A stretch of 64,000 bases of DNA from Mercurialis annua (lineage: Eukaryota > Streptophyta > Magnoliopsida > Malpighiales > Euphorbiaceae): the NCBI RefSeq assembly GCF_937616625.2, contig NC_065576.1, forward strand, positions 2,792,501-2,856,500, written 5' to 3'. The notes below the pieces were generated by a model. It saw only the letters and a list, made by a program, of their open reading frames with translations, made no database searches and had not been told where the DNA came from. Within the stretch, counting starts at the first letter, position 1. Each line of letters begins with the position of its first letter. The translations under genes and the position numbers were made by a program. This document shows, in pieces, positions 12,407-25,024 of this stretch.

Positions 12407-13909
12407 ATGGCTATTCTGTTCATCATAATTTGCTTAATTTCTATTATAGTTCTCACCGAATTTCCTCTCCATTCCCACGTCCGAATTCTAGATGCAATCT
12501 TCAGTTTATTCTATTGCTGTTCTTCTCTGATATTGTGTAAACTCAACCGGAATCTCAAGTCATTAATGAAGGGCTTGTCGCCGTCTCGACCGCAAGGCGA
12601 GACCAAACCGCCGCCCGGACACGGCCATCGAGGCCATAGAATCAAAACCTCCAATGGAGATAGTAATAGTATGTATCAAAGTATTGGAAGTAGCGGGCAA
12701 GATTATAATTTCTTGAACTTTGACTCGGGATCTTCTGTTAATGATCAAGTTACGTCCCCGTTGACTAAATCTCCATGGTCGTCTCAGACAAATCTTGATG
12801 AGTATGATAAAGATGAGAAAATTAATCAAGATTTTTCACCTAATGTACTTATGGGTTCGTTAGTGCGTGAAGAAGGGCATATTTATTCATTGTCAGCAAA
12901 TAAGGAGCTTCTGTATACCGGTTCGGACAGCAAGAATATTCGTGTCTGGAAGAATCAGAAGGAGTATTCCGGGTTTAAATCGAACAGCGGGTTAGTTAAA
13001 GCGATTGTAATAACCGAAAACGGGATATTCACCGGTCATCAGGATGGTAAAATCAGACTATGGAAAATTTCGACCAAGAACCAAACCGTTTATAGACGAG
13101 TTGGTAGTTTACCGAAGTTTACGGATTACTTAAAAAGCTCGATCAAACCGAGTAATTACATAGAAGTTCGACGAAACAAAAACGCGGTTTGGATTAAACA
13201 TTTCGACGCTATTTCGTGTCTGAGTTTAAGCGAGGATAAATTGCTTCTTTACTCTGCTTCGTGGGATAAAACGTTTAAAGTGTGGAGAATTTCGGATTGG
13301 AAATGTCTCGAATCGGTCGTTGCTCATGACGATGCATTGAATTCGCTTGTGAACGGATTGGATAATTTGGTTTTTACGGGCTCTGCGGACGGGACGGTTA
13401 AGGTTTGGAGAAGAGAGACGCAAGGAAAAGGAACGAAACATTATTTTTCTCAAACATTGTTGAAACAAGATAGTGCCGTTACGGCATTGACGATTAATCC
13501 TGAATCGACGATTATTTATAGTGGCTCGTCCGACGGGATTGTTAATTATTGGGAAAAGAATCGGCAATTAGCGCACGGGGGTATTCTAAAAGGGCATAAG
13601 CTGGCGGTTCTTTGTTTAGCAACAGCGTCGAGTCTTGTGTTTAGTGGCTCGGCCGATATGGGAATATGCGTGTGGAGAAGACTAGGCGGCGATCATATAT
13701 GGTTGTCGTTGTTAACGGGGCATACGGGGCCGGTTAAGTGTTTGGCGACGGAGAAAGGTCCGGAATCAGAGGCTGGTGAGGCGCGGTGGACTTTGTATAG
13801 TGGTAGTCTTGATAAGTCGGTGAAAATGTGGCGCGTGTCTGAGAATGCCCCGCCGATGGTTTGGAACGGGTGTGCTAGTTCTATGCCCGTGTCGATACCG
13901 TCGTTCTGA
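12407..13909 (+). CDS. Seven-repeat WD40 protein, JINGUBANG-like
   Basis: Intronless, 500 residues. After a low-complexity N-terminus come seven WD40 blades with readable cores: [80 protein letters not shown] and [13 protein letters not shown]. Seven blades make one closed propeller, a protein-interaction scaffold. Intronless single-propeller proteins of this kind match the plant JINGUBANG/transducin group; the Arabidopsis member restrains pollen germination and works with a TCP factor. Start choice: ATG 12407 has near-ideal dicot context (AACAATGGC) but adds a hydrophobic 53-residue leader; an in-frame ATG at 12566 ([10 protein letters not shown]) gives a leaderless 447-residue protein. I annotate the upstream start and regard either as possible. 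Confidence 0.88.
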   Translation: MAILFIIICLISIIVLTEFPLHSHVRILDAIFSLFYCCSSLILCKLNRNLKSLMKGLSPSRPQGETKPPPGHGHRGHRIKTSNGDSNSMYQSIGSSGQDYNFLNFDSGSSVNDQVTSPLTKSPWSSQTNLDEYDKDEKINQDFSPNVLMGSLVREEGHIYSLSANKELLYTGSDSKNIRVWKNQKEYSGFKSNSGLVKAIVITENGIFTGHQDGKIRLWKISTKNQTVYRRVGSLPKFTDYLKSSIKPSNYIEVRRNKNAVWIKHFDAISCLSLSEDKLLLYSASWDKTFKVWRISDWKCLESVVAHDDALNSLVNGLDNLVFTGSADGTVKVWRRETQGKGTKHYFSQTLLKQDSAVTALTINPESTIIYSGSSDGIVNYWEKNRQLAHGGILKGHKLAVLCLATASSLVFSGSADMGICVWRRLGGDHIWLSLLTGHTGPVKCLATEKGPESEAGEARWTLYSGSLDKSVKMWRVSENAPPMVWNGCASSMPVSIPSF

Positions 13910-16900
13910 ATTTAATTTCATGGTAGAATCGGTGAAGTAAGGAATTGAAATGAATTTATGATATAGAAAAAAGTTGATGAATTGATGTATGAATTTTATC
14001 ATTTTACATTCACAATTCCATCGTTAAAAAAAAAGGAGCTGTGACCAATCATTGTATTCATCCCAAATTTCATAGTATTATCATTAATTTGTTACAATGT
14101 TTTTACAATTTCGTCCTACAGTTATGAATTAAGATTAAATACAATTTAGTTATTTTTATAAATGGATTAGTTTTAAGGAATTATTCATTAGGCTACTCCT
14201 GAATAAAATTCAATCTCTAATTTATGAATTCTTTTGTCTGCATGTGCATGGAAATGGTTTAGAATTTGAGGTGTGATGTTGAGACTCGTTAAGGAAACCT
14301 CATGACCATGTACCAAAAAGAATTTGAGGTGTGATGGGCAATAAATTGTGAAAATTATGTGTTTAATTTGTCTTAGTCTTTCATATACTAATTGCAAGAA
14401 GCTTCCGTGGCTCTACTCAAATGCATTTTACGGTAGCTTGAATAGCTTGTTGTGGTATTTATAAATTAAACTCTAATAAAATTAGTACTGAAATTTCCTA
14501 AAATTATTTGATTTATGAATGAATTATATAGTAGAATTTATTTAGAAATGAACTTTATATGAAATAAATTCAATATATTATGTCTTGGAGTATTTTTAGC
14601 TTAAATAAATACTTAATTTTGGAGAAAATATATTTTAGTTACTTTTCTCTTTATAATACTAAAAGTATTTTTTGTCCTAATATAAGAACTCTAATATTTA
14701 TTAAAACAAATTTTCTTGCACTTTTTGTATTTCTAAATATTATTTATTTAGATGAATCTTTTATAGCATCTCAAAAAAAAATCTTAAAAGTGTCAAATTT
14801 TTAAATATAATAAGTTTGGAGTTTGACTCTCTACAAATTAAGAATCAAATTAATTCGTTCTCTATTTCATATCTCATTGATGAGATTCGAAATTTTCAAA
14901 ACGATTTTAGTAGTTTTTTTAATATTGTTTTTCAAAATAAAAAATGAACAAAAAAGTAGACAAAATAGAAAATAAAAATATTTATTTAATATTTATAGAA
15001 ATAAAATAAAATATTATAATTTAGAAAATTCATTAGATTAAAACTAAAACTTATATTCTTTATTTTTTTAAATATGTTCTATAATCTTAATAATTTATCT
15101 CTAATTAGAGAAGGCGAGAATTGGAAGAGAAAACTCCGCAGTGCTTCAACCTGCAGAGTCAAACGTGGTCCATATTAATTACTATATTAAGAATGAATGT
15201 TATATTACTTTTATCCTTTTCATTAAATTTTTATCTATTTATAAATAATTAAAGAGTATTTTTTTAATATGATAATCAATATAATATTTATTATTTGATT
15301 AACTGCATTCAAATATTACGTGTCACTTAGTGTCATTTAGTTAAGGAATAATATATAATTCTATGCTAGGTTCAACTTTAAGAAGCTTAAAAATGGTAAA
15401 TAAAAGAAAAAAGAGAAGGGTAAAAACGTTAAAGAAATGGACAAAAGGTTCCTAAACAACTGGCTAAGGGACCAAAAAAATGGTGAATTTTATTCCCTTT
15501 TCAAAATAAAAGATGCCCAATAATATCTTTTTTTTTACGAATCTCATGAAATTTTAGCACGCAATACAGGGAAAACATGAATTTAACAAGCAGCAATTAG
15601 AATTTTCAGATGATTTAAAAATACATATTTAGATTGCGTCAAATAAATCAAGATCGCGTGTTCTTATTGATCCGGCGTGTATATAAATATTACTTTCTCC
15701 GTTCTAAAACGATTGTCTACTTTTTCTCTTTCTTTTCCTTCGTCGAATATTTATCAATGTTGGTAGGTTAAAATTAAACTTTAAATATGTTTAGAGAGTA
15801 TTTATTGTCATTGTTCCAAAAAAGTGAATTGATCATAATATATTTAATAAGGTTATAATATAAAAAAAAGATAAATTTATAAAAGTTTAAAATATATTAA
15901 AAACATTTATTAAAGTTTGTAAGAAAACAATAAGATAAAACAATTATTTTGAGACGATATGAATATTTGATTAATAAAGATATATTGTTGTAGGTTTTCA
16001 TTAGTAGATCCAATTCTGAATATATGAATAAAAAAGTTAAATTTATTGTAGAGAAAATATGTTAAAGACCATTTTAACTCAAGTGACGAAAAAATATGAA
16101 TAAAAATGGGGATTAGAAGATTAAAAATATATATTAGCATTTAATTTCATATGTTATTCATTTAAGTAGGAAATGGAACCGACGTATGATTTGGTTCAAA
16201 TCAAATTGAACAATGACTTTTATTAAAAACATCAATTTGATTTTTAAATTTAATTTTTTTAAATTAATTATACCAAACCAATTAATTTTGTTGGTTAAGT
16301 TTATTCTAAAACTAAACCAAATGTTTTTATCAAAAATTAAATCGAACTGGAAAATTACAGTATTTTTATGATTTAAATTAGACATAATCAAATATAAGCA
16401 TTTTATTCTATTAGTTGTTTTGACTCACTTTTGCACATCCTTGAAAAATGCAATGAAAATTAAAGAAAAATGAAATGGAGTTGATTATTATAATTAAAAA
16501 AATATTTTAAATTATTGTCATAAAATATTTTCACCATTCGCATTTTTTCCGATTTGAATACCTTTTACCAAACGTGCCATTATATATTTCAACCTGTTTA
16601 AAAAATTTCATCCTATCACAAGCGCTCCCCCTTCCCAATTACCAAAAAAAAATGAATTAAAAAATTGGAATGTGGGGTGTCACGTTTGATAAAAGGTCGG
16701 AGATTTTTATACTAAAAATAAAAAATTGAGATGTGTAGTGCCATATTTGATAGTGTGCTTAAATCGAAAAAAAAAGGGTAAAAATTATGACAGTAACCCT
16801 TATGTTTATGGATAAACTTTTTTAATTGTAGTGACAATAACCCTTATGCTAAGTATTATCAACCTCTATTTTTTTGGAGAATCTTATCAACCTTAACACC

Positions 16901-17690
16901 ATTAATACTAACACTTTAATACCATTAATACTAACACTTTAACACCATTAATACTAATTAATCATTGATTTATAACATAATTTGTTCTCCTTTTGGTACC
17001 AAGGTACATTATGAAATAATCAAGCACTCAATCCAAAGGTTTACATGTGGTCCTTAAAAGACAAAATAAAGGCTTGCCTTTATGAATTATGACAAATATG
17101 TGAATTTTCATTTTCAAATAAGAAGATTGAGACATTTGCTAAACATTTTGAAGGGATGTAAATAGTTTGGCATAGACCTCTCACATATCAACTTCTTAAG
17201 CTCTCACCTCATATGCTATGACCTAAAAAAAGGTTATCTATTTATTGGCCCGTCAAGAGAAAAATTCTCCAACTTGGTACAAATAATAAACTATATATAT
17301 TTTAAAAAATAAAATTTATTTTTATTTATTGAAAGGTCAACTGAGTATTTTTGGGGGAAAAGACCAATATTAAATCCTTGATTAAAAACAAATCATTTAA
17401 TTATATATTTTTTAAAAGAATATAGAATAACGAATGAATTATCTATGCTGTATAGAAAACAGTATATATAAATAAATAAAGTTTTTTTTTAATTTACAAC
17501 TTTTAAACATCAATTATATATTTTATTAAATATTGAAACTTTTAAAGGATAGTACTATATTACATTAATATTTAAATATAAAACTCTTAAAACTATATTT
17601 TTTTAATCAATACCGTAATTTAAGTTAAACTGTTATAGGATTTGCGATACATATGCTTACTACAAATTTAAATCACTGTCTTAATAACTT
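13910..17690. other. Intergenic, AT-rich
   Basis: No gene recognised. The only ordered feature I can name is the 23-bp tandem repeat at 16894-16958. A weak imperfect inverted repeat around CCTTTTACCAAACGTG (about 16560-16590) and CACGTTTGATAAAAGG (about 16681-16700) may be a decayed MITE. Confidence 0.6.
16894..16958. repeat. 23-bp tandem repeat, about 2.8 copies
   Basis: The unit ACCATTAATACTAACACTTT plus AAC or AAT repeats with a 23-bp period (ACCATT at 16898, 16921 and 16944). Confidence 0.85.
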
Positions 17691-17693
17691 CCC

Positions 17694-17792
17694 ACATGCA
17701 TGCCTCCAAAAAATAACAACTTTGAACTAAAACAAGTTAGCTCCTACAATTTTATTCTACATAAATTCTCAACATGCATGCCTGCAAAAAAT
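17694..17792 (+). promoter_or_regulatory. Duplicated RY (CATGCATG) motif upstream of the RALF-like gene
   Basis: A 21-bp segment, ACATGCATGCCT(C/G)CAAAAAAT, occurs at 17694-17714 and again at 17772-17792 with one difference. Both contain CATGCATG (17695-17702 and 17773-17780), the RY core recognised by B3 factors of the ABI3/FUS3/LEC2 group. The second lies about 70 bp ahead of the ATG at 17852. The motif is seen; regulation by B3 factors is inference. Confidence 0.5.
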
Positions 17793-17851
17793 GTACAAAA
17801 TTAACAAACAAAAAGTTATACAAGTAAATCAATTAAAACTAAGGATTCATT

Positions 17852-18094
17852 ATGGCAATGGTGAAGAAGAATTTTGCAATGTGGTTCGTTGTGGTTTTGT
17901 TAGCCACGAGTGTGTTGCTAAGTTGCACCGAAGCTCAAGACGCAGACAAAAAACTACGCCCTGGTGTGGTTAATCCATGTCTAGGACCAGAAGGGGAGAA
18001 GATCCCTGGTTGCCAATATAATAATCACGGTCCTCGTGAACAGGCTAATGAGCATAACCGCGGTTGCTTAAAAACCAACAAGTGCCGCTCATAG
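17852..18094 (+). CDS. RALF-like secreted cysteine-rich peptide, divergent
   Basis: Single exon, 80 residues. Residues 1-28 form a signal peptide (basic start, then FVVVLLATSVLLSC) with likely cleavage near CTEA/Q. The mature part has exactly four cysteines spaced as in RALF peptides: NPC, then GC, then ANEHNRGC and NKCRS, ending in the RGC-x5-CR form typical of RALFs. RALFs are apoplastic ligands of CrRLK1L receptors such as FERONIA that alter growth and wall pH. This one lacks the YISY receptor-contact motif and the RR.L processing site, so it belongs to the short, unprocessed kind or is degenerate. An overlapping out-of-frame ATG at 17791 runs to 17973 and, if transcribed, would act as an overlapping uORF. 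A non-RALF cysteine-rich peptide is the alternative. Confidence 0.75.
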   Translation: MAMVKKNFAMWFVVVLLATSVLLSCTEAQDADKKLRPGVVNPCLGPEGEKIPGCQYNNHGPREQANEHNRGCLKTNKCRS

Positions 18095-19513
18095 GCAGAC
18101 GTCTATTAGAATGTCTATCGATTTGAAACGGGAGTATAAATATGAATATATATAGATGAAATGAAAAAATATGTTATGTTTCAAGTTAATTTATATGAAT
18201 TTATATATAAATCATATAAATTAAAGCATGTTTATTTTTCTCTATGTTCCATATGAAGTGACTGTGTTGTACATGTAAATTTTACAATATGCAATAAATA
18301 CACTTATGATAAATGTGAATTTAATGTTATGTATGTTTTGCATCTAGCTTCATTCATAATAACAGGAATATCAAATACTCTTTTCATCTCATTCTTTTAG
18401 TTATATTCTAATTAATTATTTAAAAAATTTATTTAGTAATTACTTTTTGTGTGAATTATGTTTAATAAAAAAAATGAAATTTAAGTTAAATAAACATTAA
18501 AAATACAAAGCGGACTTCTTAATATTAAGAAAAGGACAATATGGTTTTTTAAATGAGACATGAAGTATATTAATGTTTTAAAATTAATAAGGATTGAAGG
18601 ATTATATTCGAACTTTATAAAAATTATTAAGTGTCTAATCGAGATATTGAATAATATATTAAGGTTATTTTTGCATTTCTAAAATTCTATGCTAATAAAT
18701 ATTTTTTACAAAATGTTATAAACACTTATTTACTAGTAATTATTAGTAAGAAGGTATAAGGTGGGAAAATTGCATTATGGTACCTAAATTTTAATATTCT
18801 CTTCCATTTCTGCCCCTTCTGCTCATGCAATACGACCTTCATTTACTATTGTCATGAAATTCTCGTGCCATTCAAAATTACTTAGTTTCCTTTAAATTTT
18901 CAGAGATTTTTCTATAAACAAGGACGGAGAGAAGTTCAATTCTAATAACTACAGTATTTGGCTATGAAGATATTTTAATAAGATACATTTTATTAGATAT
19001 AGGATGTAAATGAATTATACTAGCCGCCGGTTGATTTGAAAAAAATTGAGATCGATTTTAAACTAATACTATTTAGATATAAATTCAAACTGAATTCAAA
19101 TATCAGATAAAAAAGTTGTAAGACTCAAATTTATATTTTCTTATTAATACTGAAAATTAGATAAATTTCATTTAAATTATATACTTGTATCAAAACATTT
19201 AATAAATACATTACATGTCACCATCTTTTTAACAATTACATATTAATGCATAACATGTTCAAATCGATATCGAATAGTTTAAATGTTACTTGAAGTTTAG
19301 AGTACATTAGCTTAAACTTGAACTCGATATAATCCGGATTCAGACGAGCTCGTTCACGCCCGTAATTTAAAATAATTCTCCTTTTAATTTTATTTTTAAT
19401 TAATAAATAAATTAAAAAAATCTGTAATTCAGTGGGACCCACTATGGAGCAGCCCCCTAGTACAGTAGAGAAAAAAAACCAGGATAACTTTTATACCCTC
19501 TGATTCCACCACC
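18095..19513. other. Intergenic, AT-rich
   Basis: Between the RALF-like gene and the XLG leader. No gene, ordered repeat or transposon end recognised. A pyrimidine-rich block at about 19540-19790 just after it probably belongs to the XLG promoter or 5' UTR. Confidence 0.6.
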
Positions 19514-19843
19514 AATGTTAACAAGACAAAAGTTCTTAGTCCCCACCACCACCTCCACACCCCCCTTTTACCTTTCACTCAACAACCCACCTCCTCCTCA
19601 AAACCATAAAATATTATACATTCCCATACACTCCCTCCCCCATTTTCCCTTCACTTTTCTCATTTTCCTCCTCCCCAAACACTCCTTTTCTTTTTCACTT
19701 CTGCCCCCCAAGTTTTGGTTTCTTTATTTTGAAAGCTTAAGCTCCCTCCTCTTCTTTCAACCAAACCCTTATATTCTCACTCACTTTTTTCTTTAACTTT
19801 ACCAACTTTCATAGCTTCAAAATCAAGAAAATATTGTTTATCA

Positions 19844-19945
19844 ATGATTCTTGAACTTTGCTTTTTATCTTATTAACCTTACCTTATCAAGAAAATCAAG
19901 AATATTTGTTTAGCAATGATTCTTGAATTTTTTTTTCTATCTTAA
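19844..19945 (+). promoter_or_regulatory. Duplicated leader segment with two sister uORFs before XLG
   Basis: A leader segment of about 70 bp is repeated with a 72-bp offset. Each copy carries a short frame starting MILE: 19844-19876 (10 residues) and 19916-19945 (9 residues). Both end before the main ATG at 20034. Stretches such as CTTATCAAGAAAATCAAGAA recur in the same block. If included in the mRNA, they could lower main-frame initiation. Confidence 0.55.
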
Positions 19946-20033
19946 CCTTATCAAGAAAATAAATCAAGAAACACAAAAAAAACCAACTTTCTTGAATCTT
20001 GGTTCTTGTTTTATTGGTTTCTTGATCAAGAAA

Positions 20034-23000
20034 ATGCCACCAGACACCGACGACGGCGTTCACTACTCATTTGCTTTAGAATACACCGGCCCACCGTTGG
20101 CCTACGCGCTCCCACGCGCTGTTCCGATCAACGTTAGTAAAATCCCGGTGGCTGCAGTGGTTTCTCACCTCTCTATAGATAAACTATCTTTACCTGTAGT
20201 AAAACCGTTGTTACCACCACCCTCTGATCCAGGTAAAAAAAGTAACAGTCTTGCTAAAGAATCAGGATCTGAGGAGCTTACTGCAACGGTTTCTCCAACT
20301 TCAGTAATTGAAAGGGCTGCTGAGACTAGTCATCATCTTCAAGACTGTGGACTGTCTGGTGAGTTGAGTAGTTCAGGTGCTTTAGATTATTCTAATGGTT
20401 TTAGGGTGCTTAATGGAGCTAGAAGTTGTTGTAGTACTATAGAGTTTTCTGATAGTTTTGATATTAAGTCTAGGGAGAGTTCGTCAAGATTGAGAATTTC
20501 TAATGAGTTGAATCAAGATTGGGAGTCTAATGAGTCTGTTTTGAGCATTGATCAGTACCCGTCTTCGCGGGTTTCTAGCGTTAAGGAGCACGGATGTAAT
20601 GAGGTGAATGTGGATTGTAAAAGACCCCAAATTGTTACTTTTGTTGATGTTGAATCAGATAGTGATGTTTGTTTTGCTGGTGAGGTTGATGATGATGAAG
20701 AGTTTGATGAGGAGAAGGAAAAGACTCCTCGGCGGGTTAAACGAGAGCCACAGAGTAAAGGGAAGAAAGGGACTTGCTATAGGTGTTTTAAAGGGAATAG
20801 GTTTACTGAGAAGGAAGTTTGTACTGTTTGTGATGCTAAATATTGTTGTAATTGTGTGCTTAGAGCTATGGGGTCAATGCCTGAAGGTAGGAAATGTGTT
20901 AGTTGTATTGGGTATCCTATTGATGAATCAAAACGAGGTAGTTTAGGGAAATGTTCGAGAATGCTTAAGCGTTTGTTGAATGATTTGGAAGTTAGACAGG
21001 TGATGAAGGCTGAGAAATTGTGCGAGGCTAATCAGTTGCCCCCGGAGTATGTTTATGTGAACGGGATTGCTCTTTGCCACGAGGAGTTAGTTATTCTCCA
21101 GACTTGTCCATGTCCACCGAAGAAGCTGAAACCTGGAAACTATTGGTATGATAAAGTGTCTGGTCTTTGGGGAAAGGTGAATGTAGTGTACTTTGTGATA
21201 TTACTTTTTTTTTCCTTACTTTGGATGAGTTTCTTGTATATAATACGGGGGCTGATGGTTGTAATTATTTGGATTTAACAGGAAGGGCAGAAGCCTTCGC
21301 TGATCATAAGCGCTCATTTGAATGTTGGTGGTCCTATTGATGCGAATGCTAGCAACGGAAACACACAAGTTTACATAAATGGCCGGGAGATAACAAAAGT
21401 AGAGCTTAGAATGTTGCAGGTTGAAATTCTTATGAATGCTTTTTTTTAATTCCTCCTTTGCGTTTTCTCATGATTAAATTGAAGAGTTGCTAATTTTTTT
21501 AATGAACATTGCAGCTAGCAGGAGTCCAGTGTGCAGGCAACCCTCATTTTTGGGTCAATGAGGATGGGTCATACCAAGAAGAGGGGCAAAAGAACACTAA
21601 AGGTTACATTTGGGGCAAGGTATCGTAAAATGCACATGCAAAACCTTTTCCTTCCCTCCATATGCATCTGTAATCGGCATTCCTTAATTTTTTTGAATTA
21701 CTTTCAGCCGGGAATGAAGCTCGTTTGCTCTTTCTTAGCACTCCCTGTTCCGTCTAAATCTTCAAATTTTTCGGGAGAACAAGTTAACAGTAATATTAGC
21801 AGAAGCGTCCCAGACTACCTTGAGCAGAGAACGCTTCTGAAGATACTTTTAGTTGGATACAGTGGCTCTGGGACCAGTACTATCTTTAAGCAGGTATTTT
21901 GTTTAAGGAGTTGTGACACTATCTTGTCACTTAACCTGCATTGTTTATAAATTGGATGGCATGTTCTTACATTTTTTGTGGTATGGATGATATTTTTATT
22001 CTTTCCAAGGGTATTCAAGTTCTGTTTAGTTGATTAATTTCAGGATATCAGGTTAAACTCAAGATTTTATAGTGATATTTCAGGATATCGCTAAAATAGC
22101 GGTGTATTCATTTGTTAGCAACTTTCATAATAAATATCCCGATATTAATGATAGCATATGTCTTTAAATATAATGTGTTAGTTGTTGAAAATAGATTTTG
22201 TGCCAATCAATTTAACTATGTAAAGGTTCCTTCTGTTTATGAGAACATATGTTGTTGTTCATAATGCATGACCGTGGACTGCATTTTGAAATTGCTCTTG
22301 TAAGTGAACTTAGTTCTTCAGACATCTTAGTTTAGCATGGACGGATTGGTACCCTTGTTCTCAGACTACACATGCAATCCCTATTTTAGAAAACTATGTT
22401 TTTATATGTGCCTAATCCAGATAGTGCACTTAATCAATAAAATAACTTTTGTTTTAATTTTCATTGTCTTTTCAGGCCAAGATTCTTTATAAACCTGTCC
22501 CTTTCACGGAGGATGAGCGGGAAAATATTAAATTAACTATCCAGAGCAATGTGTATGGTTATCTTGGTATACTCCTTGAAGGACGTGACCGGTTTGAAGA
22601 AGAAAGTTTGGCTGTAACAGAGAAAGATCAATCTTCAAATGACCCAAGTGGTATGTATACCTTTTTTAAGTTCTTAGAACTTCGTTGGCTTGTATATCCA
22701 CTCATAAACACATTCATATATACAAGAAAGGAATTGACACTGACTTCAAAATAAATGAAATGATCCGTATTTTCCGTTTTCTTGATGTTTGCTTAGCTTT
22801 AGATGAAATAAGCCGCGGTGTTTCATCAAATGGAATTAAAAATCACTCTTCAGAAGACCCACAATTTATTATATGTGATTTGGTTGTTTGCGGCTTAGGG
22901 TTTTTGTAGCTAAACTTAAAATGCTGATCAAAACAGGAAGTACCAGCAGCATTGATGGTGCAACGATTTACTCAATTGGACCAAGGCTTAAAGAATTCTC

Positions 23001-24345
23001 AGATTGGCTTTTGAAGGTTATGGTGTCGGGAAATTTGGAAGTAATATTTCCAGCTGCCACTCGGGAATATGCACCATTGGTTGAAGAGCTCTGGAGGGAT
23101 CCGGCAATTAAGGCCACATACCACCGGAGAAATGAACTAGAAATGCTACCTAGTGTTGCTAGTTATTTCTTAGAAAGGGTAAGTCCGTAAGATAAGACTC
23201 CGGGTTTCTTTGCTTGCTTAAATTTGATAAATCATGGATATCTTCTGTTTTGCCTATCTTTCTTCTCCATTACTTCTACGTTGCAGCTTATTCACTGGTT
23301 ATTAATGCATCAACAAAGTTTTGCACTTCATTCTCATTCTTTCTGAGATCAAATTTTCTTTCTCTGCAGGCTGTTGACATATTGAGACCAGATTATGAAC
23401 CATCAGACTTGGATATCCTATATGCTGAGGGTGTTACTTCATCAAATGGGCTTGCTTGTTTGGACTTCTCTTATCCCCAGTCAGCATCTGATGATAAGTT
23501 CGAGACAGATGATCAACATGATTCTTTGCTCAGGTAGGTGGCACTGCTTCAAACATTATGCTCGCATTTTATAAGAGAATAAACTTTAATATGCACTCAC
23601 TTGGTTATAGTTGTTATTGAGAACCTTGTATCAGTGTAAATTCCAGTATTGCAATAATGCACATTTATACTTCAAATACATACTCGGATTACCTTTTTTT
23701 GATTGTGATTTAGAGTTCTTAAATTCGATGTTTTGTGCCTTTCTTCTGCTCAGATACCAACTGATCAGAGTGCATGCTCGGGGTTTTGGAGAAAACTGCA
23801 AGTGGCTTGAGATGTTTGAAGATGTTGGGATGGTCATTTTCTGTGTTTCGCTGAGTGACTACGACCAGTATGCAATTGATGGCAATGGGTGTTCGACCAA
23901 CAAAATGTTGCTGAGCATGAGATTCTTTGAGAGCATCATCACCCATCCTGCCTTTGAACAAATGGATTTTCTTTTGATTCTAAACAAATTTGATCTGTTC
24001 GAGGAAAAGGTAGAGCGAGTGCCATTGACTCGGTGTGAATGGTTTGACGATTTTCATCCCATGGTCAGCCGTCATAGATCCAACAAGAACAGCAATAGTA
24101 TCAATAGCAGCCCTTCACTTGGTCAGTTGGGTTTCCACTATATAGCTGTCAAGTTCAAGAGGCTTTACGCGTCCCTCACTGGAAAGAAGTTGTATGTCTC
24201 TATGGTAAAGGGGCTCGAGCCAGACAGTGTCGACGCATCTCTAAAATATGCGAGGGAGATTTTGAAATGGGACGAAGAAAGGCCTAACTTTAGCCTGAGT
24301 GAGTATTCATTTTACAGTACGGAAGCAAGCTCGTATTCCCCTTAA
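20034..24345 (+). CDS. XLG1: Extra-large GTP-binding protein (XLG), plant G-alpha-like
   Basis: Eight exons: 20034-21176, 21282-21419, 21515-21619, 21708-21893, 22476-22650, 22937-23178, 23370-23533 and 23754-24345; all GT-AG, open for 914 residues. The N-terminal half starts MPPDTDDG and carries [20 protein letters not shown], an XLG hallmark. An acidic stretch with a basic cluster ([13 protein letters not shown]) leads into a cysteine-rich region from residue 248 ([16 protein letters not shown]). The C-terminal half is G-alpha-like: P-loop [13 protein letters not shown] (residues 512-524) and NKFD (795-798). The usual P-loop lysine is threonine, as in known XLGs, which bind nucleotide weakly. 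XLGs pair with G-beta-gamma in immunity and development. No in-frame ATG lies upstream, so 20034 is the start. The XLG1 assignment rests on the MPP start and the following motif and is less sure than the family. Confidence 0.93.
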
Positions 24346-25024
24346 ATCGGGCATATATTGAGGAACCCTTGTATATGGTTCATGTATCTGACAACATCGG
24401 CGCCGCTGTAGTGTATATAATCAGCCTGTAAATTAAATAGTGGTAATATGTTAATTTTATGCTGCTATAGTTTGTTTACACTTGGGAACATACATTAGCT
24501 TTCCTTGCGATACACGAAATGAATCTGTTGTGTTTCTTTTGGTTTATTTTCTACTGAGTGAAGCTATTCTATCACCGAAAAGGGATTCAAACATTCATTT
24601 GTAATATAAATATTACATTTGATCCAGTTACCAGTAATTTTTTATCTTTTTTCATGGACAGATCTCAAACTCTGGCTTGATGTTATATTTTTGAATTCTT
24701 TATTTTATCCAATTTCTAAAAAAAAAATCTCTGGCCAAAAAAGGCAATTCGTATCTTATAGAGCCTTGCCTTTTTTTTCAGGTAGCTTTCTTATGCCTAT
24801 TCAGCTAAAACATTTATTTTCTTCATCTATCCAGCTGTAAAACAAAAAAGTTTAGTACAAAAACAATTAAATAAAATTTGAAAATTCGAATAGTACAAGA
24901 GCTTTAATATATATTAACCCCCAAAAAATAATGAGATATATTTATTATACAAGTAAATTATCAGCTTTCCTGAAATACATGAAACCCCAAAATTTATAAG
25001 GGTTATACTCTGATGTTTCATTCA
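24346..25024. other. Convergent 3' intergenic gap
   Basis: XLG (+) and RUS4 (-) end towards each other here. Apart from AT-rich 3' UTR-like sequence I see nothing. Confidence 0.6.

Noticed and set aside
12563..12829. Minus-strand frames inside the WD40 gene
   Set aside because: Antisense shadows of a clear coding region; no domain.
17791..17973. 60-residue frame overlapping the RALF-like gene
   Set aside because: Out of frame with the signal peptide and cysteine pattern; at most an overlapping uORF.
19515..19796. 93-residue frame in the pyrimidine-rich XLG leader
   Set aside because: Pro/Phe/Leu/Ser-rich low complexity from a CT-rich leader; no recognisable domain.
20608..20946. 112-residue frame inside XLG exon 1
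   Set aside because: Alternate-frame shadow of the acidic and cysteine-rich region of XLG.
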